64,000 nt of DNA, from the NCBI RefSeq assembly GCF_000203795.2, contig NW_006281111.1:594888-658887 (forward strand), written 5' to 3'. The translations under genes were made by a program, and so were the position numbers. The notes below the pieces were generated by a model. That model saw nothing but the letters and a program-made list of their open reading frames with translations. It was not told the DNA's origin and did not search any database. The DNA is from Batrachochytrium dendrobatidis JAM81 (lineage: Eukaryota; Chytridiomycota; Chytridiomycetes; Rhizophydiales). Of the stretch, positions 37,639 through 47,300 are shown in pieces; the stretch's first letter is position 1; each line of letters starts with the position of its first letter.

Positions 37639-38484
37639 TTAGATTTTTTGCAGTTTTTTTACGAGTTTCTCTCGCACTGTTCCAAATGAGAGATCAGAAG
37701 ACTTGTACAAAGAGTTTTAGCAAGTTTAAATCACGACATCGATAAAGCATATACACGATATTATCAGGACCAACCTTTTTAAAAATGGAATCAAGTGCAG
37801 ATCGAATACAATCACTAGATATAGATTCATTTGCATCAACCGGTGTAGGTGATGAGCTTGCTGAAGTAGGTTCCTCGGCTTTAGACTGTTTGCTGCTCTT
37901 GGTTTCTGACCCAAAATCAGCCTTTCGCTTTTTGACCTTGGTACTTTTTTCCTGCTTCATAGTAGTTTGTTCTGAATCAGAATTAGCTTTTTTCTCAAGA
38001 GTTTCAGCTTCCGTCTTTTTGATTTGTGAAATCAATGATGGAGTAGTGGTTGCTTTGACAACATTTGGTGTAGCGCTGATTTTGGTGGTGTTTTTTGAAG
38101 CAGCATCTTGATTTTTCTGTACATTTATAGATTGAAAACATAATGGATTGGCTATTTAGTATCAGTCGGTGAATGCAGATCTTGATGTTTCAAAACAGCT
38201 ACTACCTTTCCCTTGGGTGGCTTATAAACCGACTTTTGATATTTTTCAGCCTCAGAAATGCATGAGGTATGAGCACGATAATCTGTTCCTTGAAAAGTGG
38301 TTGAACAGTCAACGCACGAGTAATAGGCTCTAGGACATCTGTAATAATGCTGTTCCAGTTTTGGTTTCTTGATTGTTTCTTGGCAAACCTCACTATGTAA
38401 TTTTAAAACATAAAGGCTGGTTTATATCTAATGATCGCAGGTGCAACTTGGTTGATTTGGAACTTACCATGAAAAGGAAACCAT
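37639..38484 (-). CDS. LYAR: LYAR-type C2HC zinc-finger nucleolar protein
   Basis: This is a homolog of the nucleolar cell-growth regulator LYAR, tied to rRNA synthesis and processing. Exons: 38484-38468, 38392-38206, 38116-37757, 37701-37639 (208 aa). The paired zinc fingers read MVSFSCEVCQETIKKPKLEQ, HYYRCPRAYYSCVDCSTTFQ and GTDYRAHTSCISEAEKYQ, with the same Cys/His spacing as human LYAR (MVFFTCNACGESVKK...CLSCIDCGKDF). A Lys/Glu/Ser-rich linker with KVKKRK follows. The C-terminal helix pair (SALDSIFKKVGPDNI, FGTVREKLVKKLQKI) matches AILKQAPDNEITIKKLRKKV. Exon 1 codes for only five and two-thirds codons. It shares a 146-nt divergent promoter with the eL38 gene. Confidence 0.85.
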
Positions 38485-38630
38485 TTTTGTAGCTTGGCAA
38501 GATGATTTCGAGGATGATTTCAACCAACACGGTACAACACGTCCTCAGGACATTGACAGTTTTTTGGTGTAATTTAAAGACAAGTTGCTGGAAAGGACTC
38601 AAGTTCACATTCACCAAACAACAGTCGCAG
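38485..38630. promoter_or_regulatory. Short divergent promoter shared by LYAR and eL38
   Basis: Only 146 nt lie between the start codon of LYAR (minus) and that proposed for eL38 (plus), so both 5' UTRs and core promoters must fit here. No TATA box is obvious. Placement rests on the two inferred start codons. Confidence 0.5.
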
Positions 38631-39395
38631 ATGGTTTGTCAACTGCTTATTGAGTCCATGCATTCAATCCATTGTGCATCCAGTCAACACATCCATCCAT
38701 GCATCCAACCAGAATATCCATCCACTGTCTTACATTTCAATTCTATTCAAGCCTTGCTCTAGTTTACAGAGCCTCAATTGCTACTGACCTGGAGTGATGC
38801 ATACATATGCTACGGTGTTGACTTGACCGGGATAGATGTCTGGACCTGAAATATCCAGTTTTCATCAGACCGTATATAATGCTGTAGCAGCTGTTTTGAT
38901 CATGCTGATTCAACTTTGGCCATTAACAAGTAGTTACTCTTTGTTTCTTGAAGCTAGCAGTTTGTTTTCACCAAGGCTTGAGTGGATTGAAATGAATAGT
39001 GTCAGGATTGAACACGTTCTGTTGGATGATGTCGATCATGACTTTACACTTGATGTCGATCAGATGTATATTGTATAGGCTCAACTGACATTTTGGATTG
39101 ATCTAATCTCTATATAGCCTAAGCAAATCAAGGAAATCAAGGAGTTTCTCCTGACTTGCAAGCGCAAGGATGCTCAGTCTGTCAAGGTCAAGAAGACAGG
39201 ATCTCAGCACAAGTTCAAGGTTCGCTGCTCAAAGTACCTGTACACTCTTGTTGTAACTGATGCTGAAAAGGCCGAGAAGCTCAAGCAATCTCTTCCTCCT
39301 AGTAAGATTAGTTTTTTTTGATATTTATTTAGTTGAATCAATAGCTGATATTTTGGATTATGTTGTTAGCTCTCCAGCGTATTGAGGTTGCGTAG
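38631..39395 (+). CDS. RPL38: 60S ribosomal protein eL38
   Basis: This is a small protein of the large ribosomal subunit. Exons are proposed as 38631-38633 (the ATG alone), 39118-39301 and 39370-39395, giving 70 aa as in animals. The body [40 protein letters not shown] and [17 protein letters not shown] is unmistakable. No ATG lies in frame next to PKQ after the acceptor at 39117. The start must therefore be upstream and be followed by a donor in phase 0; the only ATG|GT found is at 38631, with a donor GTTTGT and a 484-nt intron. An intron right after the start codon is common in fungal ribosomal protein genes. The body is certain; exon 1 is inference. Confidence 0.85.
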
Positions 39396-39561
39396 ATGAA
39401 TGATTGGATTTCCACGCCAATAAAACCACTTCAAGAACTCTTGGTTAATCATTTATTTTTTGAATGAGATTTATGTTGTATTGAAGGTCATTTCAAGGTG
39501 GATTATTTGGGTTTATTCGAAACCGTTGGTTTTAATGATGATTTGGAGCAAACTGAAAAGA

Positions 39562-41019
39562 TTATGTGAATGCAAGAACAATGGGAATCTCCATCAATAC
39601 AGCCTGAGGTCGATCAACAATATGCACCTCGACAGCCAGATGGTGAGACACTTCCAGATGTTTGCCAAACATGGTTTGGTTCAATACTTGAGCAGCGGAG
39701 ATATCGTACAGATCTAGCAAGATGCGAGGTCCGATTGCTTCCCGTGGAATCTCTCTTGCACCCAAGACGTTTCTATCTCTCACATATGACTTGAACTCTG
39801 GCTTCACCTTTGCCAACAAGGAAGACTTTCTACCCAAAAACTTTGTCCGTTCGACCAGTGATACAATGACATGATCAATCAAGACATGCTTGATGGTTCC
39901 GGCCATATGGATTGACACTCTGCATGGAGTTACAGTAATAAAGTTTTTAGGGCCAGCCTGGTGGGCCAAGATGATACGGGATCCAGTTACAAAGCAATTG
40001 ACTTGTAATTTGGATATAGTTGTAGGTTTGCTGTAGATTTTTAACTCGGAAAAAGTAGGTACTCTTTGAACTCGAAAGTCAGACAAGCAGGCCACCATTT
40101 CAATATTTCCACCACTCTTCCAGTTGTTGAGTTCATTCGGCTCTTCACGGATATCAAGCAGCACCTCGACACGGTAAGAAACCGATCCTTCATTAGAAGC
40201 AAATGTAGGAGGACACCGATTTCCTTGCAAATCAACTTTAAATCGCAGCTCACGGGATCGAATCAGCATAAGCTCTTGCTTCATTGGTTCCCATAATACA
40301 ACTGTGCGATTTAAAAAAATATGATGCTCAAAGATACCTCGAAGTTTAGAAGGCTTGGATCTATCAGAAAAGGCACGTACAAACTCTTCACCAACGATTC
40401 GCAGTCTAACTCGCGCCAAACTCATTAGAGGATCTTTAAAGTGAACATAGACATGGCCTTGCAAGGATGCCAAATCATTGTCCAAAAGATGGCCTTGGTT
40501 GACACCCCGAAATGTGATGACAGGGTTGGAAAGATTGATTTGCATTGACATGATTTCTGGGGGCAGGTCGGTTTGTACTTGTGAGTGATATTCCTTGGAA
40601 TCGAGTGAAGCGGTTCTAGAATAAAAGCCACGAGTGCTACTGATGATCGAGCTTCTAAATGAGGAGATACCGTTGAAAATCATAGCAGGCATAGACGTGG
40701 ATGAGTCAATGGATGCTGAACCAGAGCTAATTGAAGTACCAGAATGGGCAGATACAGCTGATGACCATAGTGTTGGTTGAGGAGCTCTCAACAGAGTATT
40801 GAATGAGGCGGGTGGGGTCAATAGGGATTGAGAAGAGCGAACTGAAGTAAAGGGAGGTGATGTTGGAGATGTTGTACTATTTGTAGCAGGGCTGCCAGTA
40901 TGGGGGTTTTCAGGAATAAGAAGTGATGGTGACATGGATTGCTGACGCTCTCGAAGCTGCTGTTGGATTTGCTGGTTATGCTGCGATTGGATGGGAATTT
41001 GATCAAGTCTTGTTCTCAT
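39562..41019 (-). CDS. Arrestin-fold protein (ART/alpha-arrestin-like)
   Basis: This is a single exon of 485 aa. Residues 1-155 are low complexity, rich in Gln, Ser, Thr and Pro. The arrestin_N sandwich follows at about 160-310 (ITFRGVNQGHLLDNDLASLQ, GHVYVHFKDPLMSLARVRLR, VGEEFVRAF) and arrestin_C at about 335-485 (GPKNFITVTPCRVSIHMAGT, IDHVIVSLVERTKFLG, VSHHLAVEVHIVDRPQAVLM). Such proteins in fungi act as adaptors for ubiquitin ligase Rsp5 at membrane transporters. I see no clear PPxY motif, so that role is only possible. It converges with eL38 (166 nt apart). Confidence 0.8.
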   Translation of the reverse strand: MRTRLDQIPIQSQHNQQIQQQLRERQQSMSPSLLIPENPHTGSPATNSTTSPTSPPFTSVRSSQSLLTPPASFNTLLRAPQPTLWSSAVSAHSGTSISSGSASIDSSTSMPAMIFNGISSFRSSIISSTRGFYSRTASLDSKEYHSQVQTDLPPEIMSMQINLSNPVITFRGVNQGHLLDNDLASLQGHVYVHFKDPLMSLARVRLRIVGEEFVRAFSDRSKPSKLRGIFEHHIFLNRTVVLWEPMKQELMLIRSRELRFKVDLQGNRCPPTFASNEGSVSYRVEVLLDIREEPNELNNWKSGGNIEMVACLSDFRVQRVPTFSELKIYSKPTTISKLQVNCFVTGSRIILAHQAGPKNFITVTPCRVSIHMAGTIKHVLIDHVIVSLVERTKFLGRKSSLLAKVKPEFKSYVRDRNVLGAREIPREAIGPRILLDLYDISAAQVLNQTMFGKHLEVSHHLAVEVHIVDRPQAVLMEIPIVLAFT

Positions 41020-41801
41020 ATGCAGCGTAGAACAATGTCAGTTGAATGGATTGTCAAGACTAGGAGCAGATAGTTGTGGATGATGAATCAAGTCAATCGA
41101 GTTGATGTATAAAAGAAATCCCTTGAAGACGATCCAGAAAGATCAAGAGCAGTATGAGTGATGCTCCAACTAATTCTTAGTTGTCAGGAAACTGAATGAA
41201 CTGTTGTCAAAACAACTGTTGTAATGCTGAGCAGACACATGCTCTCCACCCGCAACCCGCAAGCTTCCTGTCCACTCCATCAATGACACTGAATCTAGGC
41301 CTACAACTAATATTTTACCTCTTCAGCAACGGATCCGACCCGCTAGATGCTTTACTGTACCATGCCATCAACTGCTGTTTGAAACATAATTCCACATGCA
41401 CCCCCCATATTTGCTGACGGGGATGATTCGACTTGGTCGAATCAGTTAAAAACTTTCATTGCTTCTGTTTCTTGACACTAAGCAATAAAAGCTGATACTA
41501 TCTAGTCTTAATCTATAGTTGGCTGCTTTCATCCGTATCAAGCCTTGTTTGAGTACTTGAAACTTGATGATTTCCTGTAATCTCCTGCTAGGTCAGCAAC
41601 TGCATTGCTGATAAAATGGTATCATTGTCAAGAGTGTAAAAAAATGAACTCGACATTGCCATGATGAATACTCCAAATGACCGTCATACTGAAATGAGGG
41701 TTTTTACAACACATTTCAAACTTTTTTTTTATAAAAAATTGATAAAGCATCTTGTCGATATCCATTCGCTTGATCAATATTGATTGTTTTATACAGAAAC
41801 C
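41020..41801. other. Divergent intergenic region, no gene seen
   Basis: About 780 nt lie between the arrestin-fold gene and NAF1, which point away from each other, so both promoters lie here. It is AT-rich with a T-run near 41725. No repeat of the MITE-like family and no RNA gene was recognised. One open frame of 73 codons (41196-41417) has no family features. Confidence 0.5.
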
Positions 41802-43768
41802 ATGTCATTCTATCTCGATACTACACCAACCGAAGGTGCATTACAGCAATCGTACATGCTCCATTCGGAACAGGCTTCAGACTATGATAGTCCGCCATCC
41901 ACTCAACCATTGGAACTAGAGGAAGCTGCAAAACATTCAGTTAGTGTGGATCACACTGCTGAGCCAGAAACATGCACTGAGATGATCGCAAATACAATTG
42001 ATTTGTCCACCGCAAATGATACGCAAGCAAAGCATGATTCCAGTATAGTTGTGGATCAAATCATGATACCAGTCGAGCCCGCTTTGAATATACCAACTGC
42101 TTCCACTCACCCAACAGTTACTGAAGCCAACAATGAAACAAACAGTGTTTTATTGGATGGGCCTGAATCAAGCATTGAAGTAGCAGGCGGTGATGGATCC
42201 GAGTCTGACGCAAGTAAAGTAACGTTTAGCGATAGGTATATACAAATAATTTAGCTAGTCATTTATTCACAAAATACTAATTTGTCTTGTACTGCATTCA
42301 AATCATTATTCCAGTTCAAGTGATTGTTCTAGTGAGAGTTCTGACGATAACAAGCAAGTAGTAGATGGAAATAAAAAGCGTCGTGCAAACACCAGTCGAG
42401 CATTTAGTGATGACGATGATGACGATGCAACAACGGGAGTAATTGCAACAAAAAATGAGGCAGTGGTAAGGCTTGACCATCCAAAGATTACAACTCGATT
42501 AAAGATGATGGTGTTGTCCAAGTGATCATTGCTTGCTAATGTCTAATGCTTTTATCTATATGATTTAGAATTTACTTCCTGTAGAACCCATCACTTTTGA
42601 GATTCCAACCCATCTTCCAATAGTTGCAATAGGTGCCATCTCAGCAATCGTAGATACTCTTGTAGTAATCAAAGCATCTGTTGGAGGCGAGGTTCAAGTG
42701 CTAGATGCGGACAGTATTCTTTTTTTTCAAGATCGGAGTATCCTCGGTCGAATTTTTGACACATTCGGTCCGGTAAACGAACCGTTATATACCGTTCGCT
42801 TCAACTCTGCAGCCGATATTGCTGCAACACAAGCTGCAGTTGGCACCTCTGTCTATTTTATCGAGAATTTGGCAAAAATAGTGCTCACCCAACCGTTGCG
42901 TTTACTAAAAGGATCGGATGCTTCAAATCTATATGATGAAGAGGTCGCTGCAGATGAGATTGAATACTCTGATGATGAAAAGGAAATCGAGCATCGTCGA
43001 CTCAAGAAAAATGCAAAAAAAAGTCGCGGAGATGCTCAAAAGTCTCAAAGAAATGCGGATAATGCCAGTTCAGAAGAGGAAGGTGCGATTGCAGAAAGCG
43101 ACACTTTGCAATCGCGACAGACCAATGAGCGAGGAAGGTATCGAGGTGGCGATCGTGGGAATGGTCGTGGCAGAATGAGAGGTCGTGGCATGAGCTCTGG
43201 TTCAGAGAGATTCGGCTACAATGGCGCTGTACAAGTTCGCTCAGATCGACAAATTGATCCTAATGCAAGTTTTCAATCTCAACCTGGCTACCATCCATCT
43301 GGACACGCTTTTAGACCACATTATCAAAATCAACACAATGGTAATAGATTACAACAGGGACCGCAGTTACATATGCCACCCAACCAGCTGTTTCGTCCTG
43401 CCTTTCCGCCACATTTTTCACAGATGCCATTTAGACCTTTGCAATCTCCCCATTTTCCACAATATCCTCAAAGACAAGTATATTTTAATCCTCAATTTAT
43501 GCCCATGAGCTATTCACCGCCTGCTCCGTTCATCAATGGATCGTATCCATCTACTGAAATGCCTCCATCTGGGTCAGATAGCAAGCCTTTCTTACCATAC
43601 TATGGTGCTCAGCAGCTTCAAGATATCCTTTATCAAAAACCGAATGGCTTTCAAACGGCAGCTATTCAGACAAACCAACAGCCGGCACAAAACATTGCAC
43701 AAGATTTGCTCAATAAGCTGTCATCTTTGCAAAACAACTGCTTTCCACAGGATGGATCCAACAAATAA
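41802..43768 (+). CDS. NAF1: H/ACA ribonucleoprotein assembly factor Naf1
   Basis: Naf1 brings Cbf5/dyskerin to nascent H/ACA RNAs and is later replaced by Gar1. Exons are 41802-42235, 42315-42465 and 42569-43768 (594 aa). The N-terminal 190 residues are acidic and disordered and pass into an acidic run (SESSDDN, SDDDDDDATT). The Gar1-like core follows: IPTHLPIVAIGAISAIVDTL, FQDRSILGRIFDTFGPV, FIENLAKIVLTQPLRLLKGS. The Naf1-specific DASNLYDEEVAADEIEYSDD EKE block follows that core and separates it from Gar1. Then come an RGG-type segment (GRYRGGDRGNGRGRMRGRG) and a 200-residue Pro/Gln/His tail. The ATG at 41802 is the first in frame. Confidence 0.93.
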
Positions 43769-43924
43769 ATCCGAGACTGTTTGATTGAATAGTTTTGTAG
43801 ATACATTTTTAGATTTAATTACACCAGATGTGGAGATTATCGACGTAAAGTGAAATATTTGTTTTGCGATGACCGTTTTTTGAAAGACAATGTTTGAATA
43901 TGTGCTGTAGGTTCTTGTCATGGA

Positions 43925-44300
43925 TTTGTTTTAATTGATATTTTCAATAAACACACCGTTTATCATAAAATACAACCAGACTATAGCTTTGAACTAATTA
44001 TCCACTTTTGATGATCATGCATTGCATGATTTCCAGCAACTATCGCTCTTGGCAATGCTTTTTTGCAAATATCTATAGATTGTTGATTTGAATGGCAAGA
44101 GCATCTATCGATCGTGCCTCGTGTACCGCGGTGACAGTATGACTTGTTGACACGGCCAGCTTGCTGAACGATCTGCTTTATCGTCTGCTGAAACAGTAGT
44201 CTGTCTGATGCTATTAGAACGGTTTGAAACTAATGAAAATGAGTTGAAATATAAACATTTCTGCGTTTTCATTCCTTTTGTCATGAGCTGCAATTTCAAT
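43925..44300. repeat. Repeat fragment upstream of DNA-PKcs, shared with the APEH upstream region
   Basis: The left part resembles the interiors of the MITE-like copies: CCAGACTATAGCTTTGAACT matches CCAGACTATAGTTTTAAACT at 45209. The right part matches 19900-20275 upstream of APEH. Similarity runs to about 44297, right before the proposed DNA-PKcs start codon at 44305. An ATG at 44208 opens a 64-codon frame inside the repeat and is not taken as a gene. Confidence 0.55.
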
Positions 44301-44304
44301 GTGA

Positions 44305-47300
44305 ATGAAATCGCACGCTTGTTTTATCCACTACTTTCTAATGATTTCAAACCAGCTACAGACTCTGAAAAAACTATTGCAAGCTTTATCACAGGCCATT
44401 GAACCTGATGAATCTGCGATCCACTTTACTTTTCAGCAGGACTCGACATCGCTGGCTGCCGAAATCTTGACTATTGTTACCACCGAGCTCACCTCAGATC
44501 ATCACGGCAAGTTTATTGATAGTTTTTCCCAGACTTGATCTTGAACCAAATGAATTGATTCTTGGATAAAAACCAATCCATTCATATATAAAAGTTATAA
44601 CTAACAATCTACTGATAAACTACTTGCCATTTGATTGTCTATTTTAGCACTTGCAAGTTCACTTCTGTTTGATCCCAAAACAGGAGTATTGCGTATTCTC
44701 AGATCCTCTAAAGGAATATCTCGGCATGATAGAGCAAAGGTGTTTATATTTAACACACTGACTGCATTTATACCAAAACTAGGTGCATCATCTATCCTGC
44801 CATATGCCGTTCAAATAATCACCACATGCATGGCTATATTTCGCTCACAAGACTCGAGTCGAGTCAAATTAGCGTCATTTAGACCTGTCGAGCAGATCTT
44901 AGATCTTGGAATACCACACAGTACTGTGGATCTAAGTGTTGATAGACTATTTGAACAGTATTATATGACTTATATTCAACAGTATACAAAAATCTCTTTG
45001 TCAGGTATTACATTTGTCGAGTTTTTAAATGACATTCTTTTTAGAGCCATATTCACGTAAAATGGAACGTTTGCTTTCCAGCAATTGTCTCTTGGCTTGA
45101 AATAGACAACGGTTGCATATTCGTTGTGATTTTCTACTACAAATTAACCACTTCAATTGGCATCTCAATTTTTAAAGCATAACGTTCATCATATAATGCC
45201 ACAAAACCAGACTATAGTTTTAAACTGATTATCGTTTTGCTCCATTTTTGATATAATCATGTATTCTACGATTTCCAAATTCATCCATTGTAATCCAGAT
45301 ACTGAGTCCGATTACTGTTAAATTCCACTTGTATCTTGACCTCATTCGCGTTTTAATTGAACAAAATTATAGTCTCAAAACTGTAATTGTTGTTTCCATG
45401 TCAATCACCCAATGTTTGAAAAAAAAGAGAGTTGGAAATCAAACAAGTGTGGAATTTACTAAACTGGGATGCAGGCATTCGTTTATTTAGCGCTCCATTT
45501 TACGTGAATACAGCTGTTAGTATTACCTAAACCCAATTGAATTTTTATAGATTAATTTGGCATTTTCATTGGTGTATTGAATTATATACGTTTAGTCAAA
45601 GGAGCTATTCTCAGCATTTTAGGTCTGATTAGTAAACAGTACCCACATTCCATCATGGAAGATTGGGTTGAACAACTGCAGCGTCATCTGCTCAAAACTA
45701 TCGAAAAACTTTTTAGCACAAAACGAGCCGGAATAGATACACAACATATAGTTGGAGCAATGACTGGTTTGAATTTTTACTTGTTTCAGTTTGAATTTAT
45801 CAAACAAGAGGATTTGAATTTGGTTTATAAATGCATCAAATTTGTGATTCATCCCATCGACAACCTAACTCGTTACGATCTGCCTAAAGCCGGCCTTCAG
45901 ATATTGATTAATCATTCGGAAATGTTTGCAGATATTTTTCTTAAAGACTGGCTTGTTCTATATAATTGCTTCGAATGCATGTCAATACACAAAAATCGTG
46001 ACCTGTCGAGATTGGGGTTGGCAGCATTTGTGCAATTTTTCAAGAATATCTCAAAAGCACTTCTGCAAAACTGTGAGGGAGCAGACGAAAAATTGTGTTT
46101 TGTTTCTATTCTCTCTAAATTCAACTACAAACTCACTACGCCCAATCTATCCGTATCTGAAGTATCACTTGCCATTTATGGATTTGGAATGTTGAGTCAC
46201 GCATGCAAATTCTTTTGGGGTGCAGATGAATTTACCTCGCTTACAAAAGTTATTATGCAGCACGGTGTTCAATTCTATAGCAATGTCGAAAGTATCAACG
46301 AAGCCCATTTGTTACACATTCCGTCTTTTTTGCAAGCATTTAGTCATATTTGTGTAGAAATGGATACAATTGATTCCGAGTTTGTGCATGTTGTTGGAAT
46401 GATTGTTGAAGTCATGCTTGTATATTTTCCTAGCATTGGTGCCGTGGTTCGTAACCAATGCTGTAAAGCATTGTTGACTTTTTTGTGGAATCTTTATTCT
46501 ACCCACGAATCGCTTTTCACTATTTGGAGGCATTGTGTATCACGAGCAATCGCATTTACTTTATCAGATGGTTCGTTGCAGATCAAGACAAGTTTGCTTT
46601 CTGCCACTGGAACGCTGAAGCAAGAAGCGTACAAGGAGTATTTGCTGTTTTGGAATGAGATACTAAATACACGCAGCCTAATGCTTGAAAACAACATAGA
46701 TCCAAAATCGATTGAGCAGTTTATAGATTTGATGATTGACGAAATCATACACGCGGTGATTGCCATTCCACAAAAACTAGATCTATCTATCAAAGACACA
46801 ACAATGAAATCTCCAATCAAGCATGCAGACGCCGAATATATATTTGAAACCCAAAGAACTTTGCAAAATTCACAATCCCAACTTTCTGACAATGAAGCAT
46901 GTGCAGAAACAGATACTTTTCAAATTGAAACCAAAGTAGTGGCGGTTGCAACACATCCAAAAGATCATCAAGTTTTAATCAATCTTGTTCAATTCTGCAA
47001 AGTATTTTTCCTTGGAAAGCCTAAACATCGACTTTCTCAATGGATGCTTGTATTTGCTGAAACATGGATTAAACATTCCAGAAAGCATCCATTGATTAGT
47101 GGATACTACAACATGTTTACTCTTTGTCTCAAAATTTGCATTGATACCGACTTTTTCAGCGATACAGACCAAACTCGGCAGCATGCATTGGACTGTAAAA
47201 AAATGTTTTGTAATTACGTTGCTCATGTATTAAGGCGTATGTGGGCATTCAAGGATGATTTACTATGCTCGTGTTTGTCACTTGTGCTGTCTGCTCCGTT

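Noticed and set aside
44208..44304. Earlier ATG at 44208 as the DNA-PKcs start
   Set aside because: That frame is in a dispersed repeat, is not in phase with the conserved coding frame and ends at a stop.
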